Positions 17,728-27,693 of a stretch of DNA of 64,000 bases are shown in pieces. Both the position numbers and the translations under genes were made by a program. Under the pieces are notes generated by a model. The model worked only from the letters and a program-made list of their open reading frames with translations. It searched no databases and was not told the DNA's origin. This DNA comes from Ectobacillus sp. JY-23 (GTDB lineage Bacteria > Bacillota > Bacilli > Bacillales > Bacillaceae_G), in contig NZ_CP095462.1 in NCBI RefSeq assembly GCF_023022965.1, forward strand, positions 930,001-994,000, read 5' to 3'. Numbering within the stretch: the stretch's first letter is position 1; the number at the start of each line of letters is the position of its first letter.

Positions 17728-19438
17728 TTAAAATTTAAATCGACCCACGGTTTGTTGCATATCTTCAGCCAGATTAGCAAGACTCTTAGCTGCTTGCGAA
17801 ATATCTTCCATAGATGCCTCTTGAGATTGAGATACAACAGAAACAGTGTGAATAGAATGCGTTGCTTCACGAGATACATCAGCAATTTGCACTGCTGATG
17901 CAGCTACTTGTTTACTTCCAACAGCTAGTTGTTGGGATATAGAGGCGACCGCTTGCACCTCTACAAACATTCTCGCAACCGCTTGCATAATATCTTCAAA
18001 GGCGTTATCAATTTTACTCATACCAACAACACCAGATTCCACTTCTTCCGTAACAAGGCTCATGGACTCTACACAATGTGAAGACTGACTCTGAATCTGT
18101 TGGATAAGTTGTTTAATTTGCTGTGCAGAAACAGCTGTTTGTTCTGCCAGCTTACGAACCTCGTCAGCTACTACAGCAAAGCCTCTACCATTTTCACCAG
18201 CACGGGCAGCTTCAATACTGGCATTTAAAGCCAATAAATTTGTTTGTCCCGAAATATTCGTAATAGCGGTTACAATTCTTTCAATATCTTGAGAGCTTTT
18301 GTGCATATATTGTATAAACTCCGCTGATACCTTTACCGCTTCTGAGATTTGCTTCATTTGCTGAACAGAAGTAACGACAAATGCCCGCCCCTCTTCCGTC
18401 TGGGATTTCGTATGATGAGAAGCTTGCTCTACATTTTGTGTATTTACTGCAATGTGCTGGATACCAGATACCATTTCTTCTGTTGCAATCGTCACCTGTT
18501 GCAGTTGCTCCACTTGTTGCGCTGCTCCGATGGATACAGCTTGCATATAATTTGTAATTTGATTACTTGCTGTTCGCGCTTGTTCTTCCGAGGCAACAAG
18601 CTCTTCTGAATTTGCAGCTAAAATATGTGCGGTTTCATGGATTTGAATAATAACTGAACGAAACCCTCGCAACATTTGATTATACGATTTAATTAACATA
18701 CCAATTTCATCTTTGGAGTAATAACTACCTACTGCTGTTAAATCCCCTGTTTCAGCAATTCCCATTAAACGTTGCACTTCTTTTAATGGACGGGTAATTA
18801 ATCTTGAAATAAACAGCCCAACTGCAATGCTACTCACCATAGCTCCGATAATAATACACAAAATAGTACGATCTGCATTACGAGCACTGTTGGTATTTGC
18901 AAGGTCTAATTTTTCTGCAGTATCTGCATTATACTCCGCCAATTCTCTAATAATTCTTTCTGCTTCTAGCAGGGCCGGATTAGCTTTTTGTTGAAACTGC
19001 AAATAAGCGGCTTCTTTATTTCCTGTTAACAAGGTTTCTAAAACTCTCTCTTTCTACTCTATATATGGATATAAGGGTGTTATACTTTTTGAGCCGCTCT
19101 TGCTCAAATACACTCAGTTCTCGCTCACTATAAAGCTTTATTAAATCATTATTCTCCTTCATTGCCTTATCAATTTCTTTCATTAACTCTTCCTGCCTGG
19201 ATGGATCACTTGTTAGCATTGTTTCAAGCACATTCCCTTTTATAATATATAGATTTGATCTGGCAATATTAACCCATCTAACCGGAAGTAAGCGGTCATT
19301 ATACATTTCTGTCGTATTTTCTTTCATGGTACGCATGTGATAGAAGCCTGTTGCCCCTACAGCGAATAATGCAAAAGTACTAATGAAAATTATGAAGAAA
19401 ATCTTCGTTCTTACCTTCAAATTCTTTAGTCCGTTCAT
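17728..19438 (-). pseudogene. methyl-accepting chemotaxis protein, disrupted by a one-base frameshift
   Basis: Two adjoining frames make one chemoreceptor. The first (19438 down to 19016, about 140 residues) has an N-terminal membrane helix and the start of a four-helix-bundle sensor domain. The second (19032 down to 17728) continues with the rest of the sensor, a second membrane helix, a HAMP domain ([10 protein letters not shown]) and the full signalling domain with the conserved hairpin tip ([16 protein letters not shown]). Inserting one base near 19040 joins ..RESFR to [11 protein letters not shown] in frame. The first frame starts at ATG 19438 with GGGG upstream. It sits between hbs and folE, where B. 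subtilis has no receptor. Either a true null allele or a sequencing error. Confidence 0.8.
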
Positions 19439-19627
19439 CCAAGACGTCCCCTTTACCATGGTTAGCATTAGAAATTTCTAAAAATATAATATATTTAGAT
19501 ATAGTTATTATAATATAAAAATGTCGTTTTCGTTAAAAATATTTAAAAATATTTAAAAATATGTAAAAATGAACTATCACATAAAGAACTAGATAAATCT
19601 GTTACTAGCAGCTTCTCCCCCAACAGT

Positions 19628-19662
19628 AAAAAGACCCCACTTTATATAAAATGGAGTCTTTT
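19628..19662 (-). terminator. terminator of hbs
   Basis: Imperfect hairpin AAAAGACTCCA / TGGGGTCTTTTT on the minus strand, about 30 bases beyond the hbs stop. Confidence 0.75.
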
Positions 19663-19693
19663 GAAACGCAGCATTTATGTAGCGCTGTGTAGT

Positions 19694-19969
19694 TTATTGT
19701 TGAACCGCGTCTTTTAACGCTTTTCCTGGTTTGAACGCAGGTACCTTGCTTGCAGCGATTTCGATTTCTTCGCCAGTTTGAGGATTGCGTCCCTTGCGAG
19801 CAGCACGTTCACGAACTTCGAAATTTCCGAATCCGATCAACTGTACCTTATCACCATTCTTTAGCGCTTCTAAGATTGCATCAAAAACAGCATCAACAGC
19901 TTTTGTCGCATCTTTTTTTGCGATATCGCTTGCCTCCGCAACCGCATTTACTAAATCCGTCTTATTCAT
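19694..19969 (-). CDS. hbs: DNA-binding protein HU
   Basis: A 91-codon-scale (about 90-residue) histone-like protein that binds and bends DNA as a dimer. It begins [12 protein letters not shown] and contains the family signature [18 protein letters not shown], whose beta arms grip the minor groove. The ATG at 19969 has GGGAGGAGGTG just upstream. The frame continues to 20038 but that part carries the ribosome-binding site. Position between spoIVA and folE matches B. subtilis hbs. Confidence 0.97.
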   Translation of the reverse strand: MNKTDLVNAVAEASDIAKKDATKAVDAVFDAILEALKNGDKVQLIGFGNFEVRERAARKGRNPQTGEEIEIAASKVPAFKPGKALKDAVQQ

Positions 19970-20184
19970 GCCATTCACCTCCTCCCAAAAGGACCACCCT
20001 ATGAATGATAAGTGTGTCTTATCTTCATTTGTAGGCAATTTAAAGAAATTCTATACCACCATGGTGCAGATAATTTATTATCTTGCCCTATCTTATACGA
20101 TAATTACGTATAATTCAATCTTTTTAAAGAAAATGTTACCAATATTTCTATACATTAATTACTCATTTATCAGATACAATATAA

Positions 20185-20253
20185 TGGGACTTGTTGATTG
20201 AAGTGAAGAGGAATGAGACTCCTGAAAAAAGAGTCAAGAGAAGTCCCAACAAA
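20185..20253. repeat. degenerate copy of a dispersed Bacillaceae repeat
   Basis: TTGTTGATTGAAGTGAAGAG at 20191 and the following GAGACTCCTG...GAGTCAA match the element at 44881 over about 60 bases, with gaps. Flanking GGGACTT and AAGTCCC can pair into a hairpin. It lies between hbs and spoIVA. Confidence 0.6.
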
Positions 20254-20255
20254 AG

Positions 20256-20288
20256 CATAAAGAAACCCTCCACAGAGGAGGGTTTCTT
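20256..20288 (-). terminator. terminator of spoIVA
   Basis: A 12-base perfect stem, AAGAAACCCTCC / GGAGGGTTTCTT, overlapping the spoIVA stop. Confidence 0.9.
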
Positions 20289-21765
20289 ACAAGATGATGG
20301 CAATTAAACCACCTGAACCTTCATTGATAATGCGTTCAAGTGTTTCCTTTAACTTATACCTTGCATTTTCAGGCATCAATGACAGCTTCGCTTGAATGCC
20401 TTCTCGCACAATAGAGCTAAGTGAACGACCGAATATATCAGATTTCCAAATAGATAACGGATTATCCTCAAAATCCTGCATTAAGTATCGAACTAGCTCT
20501 TCACTTTGCTTTTCGGTACCGATGATAGGTTCAAAAGTAGATTCCACATCAACTTTAATCATATGAATTGATGGGGCTACAGCCTTTAGCTTTACACCAA
20601 AACGTGCTCCATGGCGAATAATTTCTGGTTCATCTAGACTCATGTCAGCTAGTGCAGGAGCAGCAACGCCATATCCCGTTTGCTTCACCATGCGTAGCGC
20701 ATCTGCTACTTGATCATATTCTGTTTTTGCATGAGCAAAGTCTAGCATAAGCTTCAGCAAGTGATCTTTACCGCGAATTTCTACACCGACAACCTCTTTC
20801 AGAATTTGGTCATACAGCTCATCTGGTGCATATAAATCAATTTCAGCAACACCTTGCCCCATATCAATACCAGCAAGGCTTGCTCGATCAATAAATTCGT
20901 ACTGACTGAACTGCCACACTACACGATCTACATCGCGAAGACGCTTAATGTCTTTTACTGTTTCTTGTACAGCTTCTTGATAGCTTTGTCGCAACCAATG
21001 ATTTTCATTTAGCACCATCACCCAGCTCGGCAGGTTCACATTCACTTCCAAAACAGGGAATTCATAAAGCGCTTCACGAAGTACATTTAACACATCACCT
21101 TCTCGCATACCTTCTACACTCATCGCAAGAACAGGAATGTCATATTGCCCAATTAAATGCTGACGCAATTGCTCTGTATCAGGATGATACGGCTGTACAG
21201 TGTTGATGACCATAATAAATGGCTTTCCTACTTCTTTTAATTCATTTACAACACGCTCTTCAGCTTCTAGGTAATCACGACGTGGAATTTCACCGATAGT
21301 ACCGTCCGTAGTAACAACAACACCAATTGTAGAATGCTCTTGTATTACCTTGCGCGTTCCAATCTCAGCTGCTTCATGAAACGGAATCGGCTCTTCATAC
21401 CAAGGTGTGTTTATCATACGAGGTCCATTCTCGTCCTCATAGCCCTTTGCTCCTGGTACCGTATAGCCTACACAATCAACCAACCTAATGTTAACAGCTA
21501 ACCCATCTTCTACTTGAATAGACACTGCTTGATTCGGTACAAATTTTGGCTCTGTTGTCATAATTGTTCTACCAGCGGCACTTTGTGGTAATTCATCTTG
21601 GGCACGTTGGCGGTCTGCCTCGTTACCAATGTTAGGAATTACAACAAGTTCCATAAACTTTTTAATGAATGTCGACTTACCGGTGCGAACAGCACCTACC
21701 ACTCCAAAGTAGATATCACCACCGGTCCGTTCAGCGATATCTTTGAAAATATCAATCTTTTCCAA
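20287..21765 (-). CDS. spoIVA: stage IV sporulation protein A (spore coat ATPase)
   Basis: A 492-residue coat-morphogenetic ATPase made in the mother cell. It polymerises on the forespore surface and forms the base layer of the coat. The Walker A motif is GAVRTGKSTFIKKF near residue 25; a threonine-rich sensor and MVINTVQPYHPDT (NTxQ) follow. The C-terminus GGLIAIIL is the conserved tail needed for localisation in B. subtilis. The start is TTG with AGGAGGGG upstream. Length equals the B. subtilis protein. Expected to be under sigma-E. Confidence 0.97.
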   Translation of the reverse strand: MEKIDIFKDIAERTGGDIYFGVVGAVRTGKSTFIKKFMELVVIPNIGNEADRQRAQDELPQSAAGRTIMTTEPKFVPNQAVSIQVEDGLAVNIRLVDCVGYTVPGAKGYEDENGPRMINTPWYEEPIPFHEAAEIGTRKVIQEHSTIGVVVTTDGTIGEIPRRDYLEAEERVVNELKEVGKPFIMVINTVQPYHPDTEQLRQHLIGQYDIPVLAMSVEGMREGDVLNVLREALYEFPVLEVNVNLPSWVMVLNENHWLRQSYQEAVQETVKDIKRLRDVDRVVWQFSQYEFIDRASLAGIDMGQGVAEIDLYAPDELYDQILKEVVGVEIRGKDHLLKLMLDFAHAKTEYDQVADALRMVKQTGYGVAAPALADMSLDEPEIIRHGARFGVKLKAVAPSIHMIKVDVESTFEPIIGTEKQSEELVRYLMQDFEDNPLSIWKSDIFGRSLSSIVREGIQAKLSLMPENARYKLKETLERIINEGSGGLIAIIL

Positions 21766-21819
21766 ACGAAATCCCCTCCTTGAGAGTTATTGGGAATGTA
21801 TTTTTCATTCTAGTAGTCA

Positions 21820-21865
21820 GGACACTATATAAATATGAATTTGTCCTAATTTATTATGACTGTTT
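21820..21865 (-). promoter_or_regulatory. possible sigma-E promoter of spoIVA
   Basis: On the minus strand GTCATAA is followed after 16 bases by CATATTTA. These resemble sigma-E -35 and -10 elements at a suitable distance from the TTG start. Matched by eye, so tentative. Confidence 0.35.
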
Positions 21866-21895
21866 GTTGAAAAATTTTTTCCTTCATTGGACGAA

Positions 21896-21940
21896 GTAAA
21901 AAACCCTTCTTTTAGAAAGTTATTCCTAAACAGAAGGGTT
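21896..21940 (-). terminator. terminator of yphF
   Basis: AACCCTTCT / AGAAGGGTT stem with a 21-base loop and T run on the minus strand, just after the yphF stop. Confidence 0.75.
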
Positions 21941-21946
21941 CATGAC

Positions 21947-22660
21947 TTATTGAACGAAAAAAATCGGCTCGTTATCTTTTATTGTATAAGGAAGAGAATA
22001 CGCTGGGACAAATGGTGATTTTTCGGTTAATAGAAACCGAATATCCTGTCCCTCTTGCATTGTAACAACATTCTTACTTAGAATCTCGTATAAATCGATG
22101 CGATAGTCTACATATACCTCACCCTGTGCATCAATAACAAATGGGAGATTTTTTCCTGAATAAGGACTCTCTACAAATGGCTCCTCTTTATACTTTAGTT
22201 TTTGATAATCCAATGTATACACGCCGTTTGCTATCACTTTTTTAAAGGGCGGATACTTGTGTTCGTCTCGATACATCTTAATTTTCAGTTTAAGATTACG
22301 AATTTCTTCTGCAATCCGTAAATCAATTAATTTTACAGTTGGATTTGTTTCCACGTCAATGAGTACATATTGATATATACCACCATTTTCAAAGGCATTG
22401 CTAGGCGGTTCTTGAATAAATCTTGGAGAAAGTTTAGTAAATTCAATTGGATACTTTTGATAGAGCGGCGTGTCTATTTCTTTTGTTTTGATTGGTAACA
22501 AGCCACCATTTGCTTCTTTATACTGATTTACTGCACCTTGCACAATCTGCAATTGATCCGGATACGGTATTTGATTTTGCTGCAGTCTCTCTTGCGGGTA
22601 CATGCAACCCGACAACATGTTTACACAAAATATAAATACCACCATCATTATTTTTTTCAC
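21947..22660 (-). CDS. yphF: YphF-like lipoprotein
   Basis: A 237-residue predicted lipoprotein: MKKIMMVVFIFCVNMLSGC gives a short signal peptide with lipobox LSGC. The mature part has a repeated pattern typical of YphF, with a YPIEFTKLSP segment and a second KYPPFKKVIANGVYTLDY segment that look like tandem related halves. The start is GTG. It lies 17 bases after yphE and upstream of spoIVA, as in B. subtilis. Function unknown; association with sporulation is inferred from location. Confidence 0.85.
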   Translation of the reverse strand: MKKIMMVVFIFCVNMLSGCMYPQERLQQNQIPYPDQLQIVQGAVNQYKEANGGLLPIKTKEIDTPLYQKYPIEFTKLSPRFIQEPPSNAFENGGIYQYVLIDVETNPTVKLIDLRIAEEIRNLKLKIKMYRDEHKYPPFKKVIANGVYTLDYQKLKYKEEPFVESPYSGKNLPFVIDAQGEVYVDYRIDLYEILSKNVVTMQEGQDIRFLLTEKSPFVPAYSLPYTIKDNEPIFFVQ

Positions 22661-22677
22661 AAATATTCACAACCTTT

Positions 22678-22875
22678 TTATTTACTAACAGGTCCACTAA
22701 ACACGACCACAAAAATAATGAACCCAGAAACAATCATAAATGAATACGCTATAAAAGCAGTAATCCCTTTCAAAAATGGATTACGTATTTTATGACGACT
22801 CATTAAAATAAACAAGATAGCAATAAACATCATTCCCATCGCCCCAAACGAAAACCACATCTTCATTAAAGCCAT
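22678..22875 (-). CDS. yphE: YphE-like DUF2768 small membrane protein
   Basis: A 65-residue protein with two membrane helices (about 8-26 and 42-62) joined by a short basic loop (SRHKIRNPF). AAGGGGTG lies upstream of the ATG. Location and size match YphE. It is co-directional with yphF, 17 bases away, and probably co-transcribed. Function unknown. Confidence 0.82.
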   Translation of the reverse strand: MALMKMWFSFGAMGMMFIAILFILMSRHKIRNPFLKGITAFIAYSFMIVSGFIIFVVVFSGPVSK

Positions 22876-22944
22876 ATTTGCACCCCTTTATGTATCAATC
22901 CAACTTCTATTCTAGCAAATTATTTTCAAAAAATCAGTATAAAT

Positions 22945-22983
22945 AAAAAACACCGAAACGAAAAGGGGCCTTTCGCTTCGGCT
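22945..22983 (-). terminator. terminator of the spoVIF-like gene
   Basis: Long stem CCGAAGCGAAAG / CTTTTCGTTTCGG followed by TGTTTTTT on the minus strand. Confidence 0.85.
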
Positions 22984-23052
22984 GACCAAAATTCCCTATT
23001 TAGCCCATGTATTTTCATACATTGTATCATATGCATTTTCTGCATATATTGT

Positions 23053-23304
23053 TTACTTTTTAAACATATTTCCTAATGTACTCAGGTCTGCAGGAAGGTT
23101 GTTGCTGATAATTGCTTTAACGATTTGATCCTCTTTTTCCTTAGGTACTTGACGACCAGCCATCGCTGCAACTTGATGAATTAATTGACGCAATACTTGC
23201 TCATCCTTTAAATTCGCATTTTGAACAGAGGAAGCTAATTTAAAAATATCCTCCTTATTTACTTTTGTTTGCTTTTCTACATTATCAAAAAAGTTATTTG
23301 ACAT
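23053..23304 (-). CDS. stage VI sporulation protein F-like (SpoVIF) protein
   Basis: An 83-residue helical protein starting MSNNFFDNVEKQTKVNKEDIF. Sequence pattern (KLASSVQNANLKDEQVLRQLIHQ, then a VPKEKEDQIVKAI segment) is that of the short SpoVIF/YjcC family of late coat-assembly proteins. The ATG at 23304 has AGAGGGTGG upstream; the open frame continues to 23433 without support. It is monocistronic, flanked by terminators on both sides. B. subtilis carries its spoVIF elsewhere, so this placement is a trait of cereus-like genomes. Confidence 0.75.
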   Translation of the reverse strand: MSNNFFDNVEKQTKVNKEDIFKLASSVQNANLKDEQVLRQLIHQVAAMAGRQVPKEKEDQIVKAIISNNLPADLSTLGNMFKK

Positions 23305-23380
23305 AGGTACTACCACCCTCTCCTGTATTCTACACTTTAGTGTATGCACACAATTAAATTTGGTGAAAATACCTAGTTGC

Positions 23381-23418
23381 GAAAAAGAAGCTATCCCAAG
23401 TCGGGACAGCTTCTTTTT
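23381..23418 (-). terminator. terminator of gpsA
   Basis: AAAAAGAAGCT..CCC / GGG..AGCTTCTTTTT stem, strong and symmetrical, after gpsA. Confidence 0.88.
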
Positions 23419-23458
23419 GTATATGTAAGTCAATCCTTAGGTCTTGTTACAACACAAC

Positions 23459-24487
23459 TTATTTATATAGATTTGGAACTGCTTCTACCTCATGCTTACG
23501 AACACGCCCCATTAAAGAACCCACAGCTTCTTTCACATCCTTACCATGAAACAGCACTTCATGTAACGCTGCTGTGATCGGCATATCAACACCAATCTTA
23601 TCTGCTAATTGATATGCAGCCTTCGTGGTTCGCACGCCTTCTACAACCATACCCATACTTTCAAGCACATCCTCCAAGGAATGGCCTTTACCAAGCAGGT
23701 TACCTGCACGCCAATTTCGGCTATGCACACTCGTACAAGTAACAATTAAATCACCCATACCTGTTAAACCGGCAAAAGTCAATGGATCTGCACCCATTGC
23801 CCTTCCTAAGCGAGCAATCTCCGCTAAACCTCGTGTTATCAAGGCCGCTTTGGCATTATCACCAAACCCCAGCCCATCTGTCATACCGGCAGCTAAAGCG
23901 ATTATATTTTTAAGTGCTCCTCCAAGTTCTACACCAATAATATCAGGATTGGTGTAGACCCGGAAATATTCGTTATTCATAAACAGGTCTTGAACAGCTT
24001 CTGCTGCTTCCATATTTTTGGAAGCAGAAGTGACAGTGGTCGGTTGACGCAGTGCCACTTCTTCCGCATGACTAGGTCCTGATAACACTACTACATCACG
24101 GAGTAAATGTACAGGTAGTTCTTCTTCAATCATTTCTGAAATACGTTTTGATGTATCTGGTTCTATCCCTTTGCTTGCATGTGTAACTGTTACTGCATGT
24201 TTTAACACGGTGCGCATATTTGCTAATACTTCACGTATCGCTTTTGTCGGAACCACCAGAAGCACATGCTCAGTATCTTGCAATGCTTCTTCAAGCGATA
24301 CATAAGCAGTTATTCCTCTCGGAAGCATAATACCAGGTAGATATTTATGGTTTGTACGACGTTGGTTTACCTCATCCATTTGTTCTTCACGTGCACCCCA
24401 TAAACGAACTTCGTGACCATTGTCAGCAAGTACCATCGCTAGCGCTGTCCCCCAGCTGCCAGCTCCTACCACCGTAATTTTCCCCAT
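23459..24487 (-). CDS. gpsA: glycerol-3-phosphate dehydrogenase [NAD(P)+]
   Basis: A 342-residue cytosolic enzyme reducing dihydroxyacetone phosphate to sn-glycerol-3-phosphate for phospholipid synthesis. The nucleotide-binding loop GAGSWGTALAMVLADNGH is at the very N-terminus. The catalytic Lys is in GGALKNIIALAAGM, and the substrate-binding NxK region is at RNWRAGNLLGKG. AGGAGGTTGAAGCTGG precedes the ATG. It is 15 bases downstream of der, so both form an operon as in B. subtilis. Confidence 0.96.
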   Translation of the reverse strand: MGKITVVGAGSWGTALAMVLADNGHEVRLWGAREEQMDEVNQRRTNHKYLPGIMLPRGITAYVSLEEALQDTEHVLLVVPTKAIREVLANMRTVLKHAVTVTHASKGIEPDTSKRISEMIEEELPVHLLRDVVVLSGPSHAEEVALRQPTTVTSASKNMEAAEAVQDLFMNNEYFRVYTNPDIIGVELGGALKNIIALAAGMTDGLGFGDNAKAALITRGLAEIARLGRAMGADPLTFAGLTGMGDLIVTCTSVHSRNWRAGNLLGKGHSLEDVLESMGMVVEGVRTTKAAYQLADKIGVDMPITAALHEVLFHGKDVKEAVGSLMGRVRKHEVEAVPNLYK

Positions 24488-24502
24488 CCAGCTTCAACCT
24501 CC

Positions 24503-25810
24503 TTAGTCTCTAGCCCTTGCAATAATTTTAATAGGTGTTCCTACAAAATTAAATGCATCACGAATGCGATTTTCTAAAAATCGTTCGTAGGAAAAGTGCA
24601 TGAGTTCTGGTTCATTAACAAATACAACAAATGTTGGTGGCTTGATTGCAACTTGTGTTGTGTAATAAATCTTTAATCGTTTCCCCTTATGCGTCGGAGT
24701 TGGGTTCATTGCCACAGCATCCATAATAATATCATTTAGTACATTAGTTTGTACGCGCAATGTCTGATTTTCACTTACCATATTAATAACAGGTGCTAAT
24801 GTATGCGTACGTTTTTTCGTTTTCGCAGATAAGAATACGATCGGCGCATAATCTAAAAATTGGAAATGAGCACGGATATTTTCTTCGAACTCATTCATAG
24901 TCTTTTCATCTTTTTCTACCGCATCCCACTTGTTAACAACAATGATAACAGCTTTACCAGAATCATGTGCATAACCGGCAATTTTCTTATCTTGTTCAAT
25001 AATGCCTTCTTCCCCATCTAAAACAACTAAAACCACATCAGCTCGTTCGATGGCACGCAAAGCACGCAATACACTATACTTTTCTGTACTTTCATACACT
25101 TTTCCTCTTTTTCTCATCCCTGCAGTATCAATAATTACATAATCTTGACCATCTTTAGAGTATGGTGTATCTACTGCATCACGCGTTGTTCCTGCTACAT
25201 TGCTGACAATAACACGTTCTTGTCCAAGCAACGCATTCACAAGTGAAGATTTACCTACATTCGGCCGTCCAATCAAACAAAACTTAATAGTTTCATCATC
25301 ATAATCTGCTTCCGTTTGCTCAGGAAAATGTTGCGTTACTGCATCCAGCAAATCACCCAATCCAAGACCGTGCGATCCGGAAATAGGATATGGTTCACCA
25401 AATCCTAATGCATAAAAATCATAGATTTGTTCACGCATTTCAGGGTTATCAATCTTGTTTACAGCTAATACAACAGGCTTTTTAGATTTATATAAAATTT
25501 TTGCAACCTCTTCATCTGCAGCTGTTACACCTTCACGACCATTCGTTAAAAAAATAATAACATCCGCTTCATCGATTGCAATTTCCGCTTGTTGACGGAT
25601 TTGTGTCATAAATGGCTCATCACCAATATCAATTCCGCCCGTATCAATAATATTAAACTCACGGTTCAGCCATTCACCCGCACTATAAATACGATCTCGA
25701 GTTACACCCGGAATATCTTCTACAATGGAGACACGTTCCCCAACGATACGATTAAAAATAGTAGACTTTCCAACATTCGGTCGCCCCACTATTGCAACTA
25801 CAGGTTTCAT
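24503..25810 (-). CDS. der: ribosome-assembly GTPase Der (EngA)
   Basis: About 435 residues with two tandem GTPase domains and a C-terminal KH-like domain. Each G domain shows its P-loop (GRPNVGKST near residue 7, GRPNVGKSS near 182), a DTGG/DTAG switch and an NKID / NKWD base-recognition motif. Der acts in 50S subunit maturation. ATG 25810 is chosen over 25819 because AGGAAGG directly abuts the latter and is correctly spaced from the former. Confidence 0.97.
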   Translation of the reverse strand: MKPVVAIVGRPNVGKSTIFNRIVGERVSIVEDIPGVTRDRIYSAGEWLNREFNIIDTGGIDIGDEPFMTQIRQQAEIAIDEADVIIFLTNGREGVTAADEEVAKILYKSKKPVVLAVNKIDNPEMREQIYDFYALGFGEPYPISGSHGLGLGDLLDAVTQHFPEQTEADYDDETIKFCLIGRPNVGKSSLVNALLGQERVIVSNVAGTTRDAVDTPYSKDGQDYVIIDTAGMRKRGKVYESTEKYSVLRALRAIERADVVLVVLDGEEGIIEQDKKIAGYAHDSGKAVIIVVNKWDAVEKDEKTMNEFEENIRAHFQFLDYAPIVFLSAKTKKRTHTLAPVINMVSENQTLRVQTNVLNDIIMDAVAMNPTPTHKGKRLKIYYTTQVAIKPPTFVVFVNEPELMHFSYERFLENRIRDAFNFVGTPIKIIARARD

Positions 25811-25841
25811 GTATTTCATCCTTCCTATCTGTTAGCGTATG

Positions 25842-25871
25842 TAAAAAACCCTTCTTTTGCATTAAGAAGGG
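25842..25871 (-). terminator. terminator of the yphA-YIEGIA-capping operon
   Basis: CCCTTCTT / AAGAAGGG stem with TTTTTT tail on the minus strand, between that operon and der. Confidence 0.85.
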
Positions 25872-25919
25872 ATGCGCAAGTTTTTATCATCTTCAAAACA
25901 TGTACCATTATAGCATATT

Positions 25920-26108
25920 TCAAGCATGTTTCACAATAATATAAACATTATCCTGTAGCCTATGCGCAATTCCATCCAAAATCGCTTCTAAGTTACTCGC
26001 CACAAATTCCATCTCTTCTACAGTGGCGCAAGAAAACAAGGGAGCGCCTCCTGCAAATTTACTAACATCTGTGGTAATGACGGCCAATATCACCTTTTCA
26101 AGTATCAT
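25920..26108 (-). CDS. capping-complex subunit for YIEGIA, small protein
   Basis: A 62-residue protein, MILEKVILAVITTD.., with an acidic helix in the middle (TVEEMEFVASNLEAIL) and NVYIIVKHA at the end. It directly follows the YIEGIA gene with an ATGA overlap. Size, position and sequence style match the family that annotation pipelines name for this partnership. No membrane helix is obvious. The biochemical role is not known; a complex with YIEGIA is a family expectation rather than something seen here. Confidence 0.72.
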   Translation of the reverse strand: MILEKVILAVITTDVSKFAGGAPLFSCATVEEMEFVASNLEAILDGIAHRLQDNVYIIVKHA

Positions 26109-26986
26109 GAACGTCCTCCCGCTTCCGATGACATTCGAATTGCATTTTCTAGAGTTGGCGCATTTCCAATTACCTGTAATGCCTTTTCAACGTTTTGCTC
26201 CTGTGGCAATACAAATACACCCACCCGACCGTCATTGATGTCAAGCTTAGCAAGGGGGACTAGCGCTGGCGTACCAGAGTCACGAAACACCCCAAGTCCT
26301 ACTGACACATCATGCAAGATAGCCTGTCTCTGTCCTAAATTAGCAAGAGTAATACGTGCGTCTGACGTCTTTGGTGTTAGTAAAAAGCCCATACCATATT
26401 TCATAATCTCCTGTTGTCTTGTTGGTAAACCAATATTCATAATATAAATATTATCAATATATAGCCCAGCTCCTTCAAATCGAATGGGAACATGTTCAAT
26501 ATGCACCAAATCTTTCAAACGATTTCCTGACATCAGCTTTTTTGATATGAAAAAGCTGATGATTGCCACAAGTAGACCTGCATAAAAAGATTTAAAACCA
26601 AGATAAGCAAATGTCGTAACAAACGAAGTGAAAATTACCAAATAATTGCGACTTTCAAAAACCAAAGCAATTCCTTCAATATATGTATGTCCCCGTGGTA
26701 CTAATTCATATCCATCTAATTGCTGCAAAGTATTTCGTTCCATGTTACGTACATCACGAAATTGAGAGGCTGCCAATGTAAGGAAAGTAATTGCAGAAAA
26801 ATCTTTTTTCATAATAGACGGAATGGCAACTGCTCCTAGCACTGCTGCAATAAATCCCATGGCAATATGAACAATTTTACCGTGCAACCGTGTTGGATAT
26901 TGTCTGGAGTCTGTTCTAAGCATAATCAACCTTGTTAACATGCCAGCAGCCACTCCTAGTAAAATAGGATACGTATACTGATTCAA
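26105..26986 (-). CDS. YIEGIA-family membrane protein (YphB-like)
   Basis: A 293-residue protein named for the motif YIEGIA, here at residues 102-107. Predicted helices lie at about 6-22, 40-58, 112-130 and 132-148. The C-terminal half is soluble (GIGLPTRQ.., DARITLANLGQRQAIL) and would face one side of the membrane. It follows yphA with a gap of 2 bases and overlaps the small capping gene by 4, so three genes form one unit. Function is unsolved; conservation in spore formers suggests a sporulation-linked task. Confidence 0.8.
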   Translation of the reverse strand: MNQYTYPILLGVAAGMLTRLIMLRTDSRQYPTRLHGKIVHIAMGFIAAVLGAVAIPSIMKKDFSAITFLTLAASQFRDVRNMERNTLQQLDGYELVPRGHTYIEGIALVFESRNYLVIFTSFVTTFAYLGFKSFYAGLLVAIISFFISKKLMSGNRLKDLVHIEHVPIRFEGAGLYIDNIYIMNIGLPTRQQEIMKYGMGFLLTPKTSDARITLANLGQRQAILHDVSVGLGVFRDSGTPALVPLAKLDINDGRVGVFVLPQEQNVEKALQVIGNAPTLENAIRMSSEAGGRS

Positions 26987-26988
26987 GT

Positions 26989-27582
26989 TTACCCCTCCTT
27001 GACTTGCTTTTGTTTAAATAACGGGACATATATGAAGTACTTCTTGACCCAATGTATGCAGCAGATGCTAGCAAAAGCGCATGCTATTATATCAAGAAAT
27101 TTTGGGCTACCTATTTCTTGGTGAAAACCAATTGGATATAAGAAGATGCCTAATAGGAGTTCCCCTAGTACACCTCCAAAACATAAAACTAAGATTCGTG
27201 TTCCGGTTTGCTGCGCAACCAGACAAACTATGTATACCAGTAAAACGGTGAGTAGCCATGTACGCTCTATTACAATCCAAACTGGATCGTATATTTCTAT
27301 AATATGAAATACTGCATACAGCATACCTAAGCTCCCTGCACACAACATATGATAAAAAGCTGACCACCAGCCCTTACTAGATAATTGCCACAATCCCCCT
27401 ACCAACAACAGTATACAACTAGCTGAGATTTGCAAAGATGCAACGGTAATGTACGAACAAGAACTGATAATAAGTACCAATATAAATAATGCCCGCCAAG
27501 TTCGCTCTACACTTTTATCCATTAAAAATGTCGCTATAATCCATCCACACCAGGCAATAGCGTAAAATAAAATCCCATCCAC
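26989..27582 (-). CDS. yphA: YphA-like multi-spanning membrane protein
   Basis: About 197 residues with six predicted membrane helices and very few charged residues until the basic C-terminus (FKQKQVKEG). The GTG at 27582 has AGGAGG seven bases upstream; the ATG at 27603 in the open frame lies upstream of that site, so it is rejected as the start. First gene of the yphA-YIEGIA-capping operon. Position matches B. subtilis yphA. Function unknown. Confidence 0.78.
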   Translation of the reverse strand: MDGILFYAIAWCGWIIATFLMDKSVERTWRALFILVLIISSCSYITVASLQISASCILLLVGGLWQLSSKGWWSAFYHMLCAGSLGMLYAVFHIIEIYDPVWIVIERTWLLTVLLVYIVCLVAQQTGTRILVLCFGGVLGELLLGIFLYPIGFHQEIGSPKFLDIIACAFASICCIHWVKKYFIYVPLFKQKQVKEG

Positions 27583-27693
27583 CCCTACACCTCCTATGTT
27601 CACCAGTATAGGTACATTTTATAAAAAATAATCTCAAAAAAACTTGAATACTTTTCTCTATATCACAAACACTTGTATCAGGAGGTGAATTCC

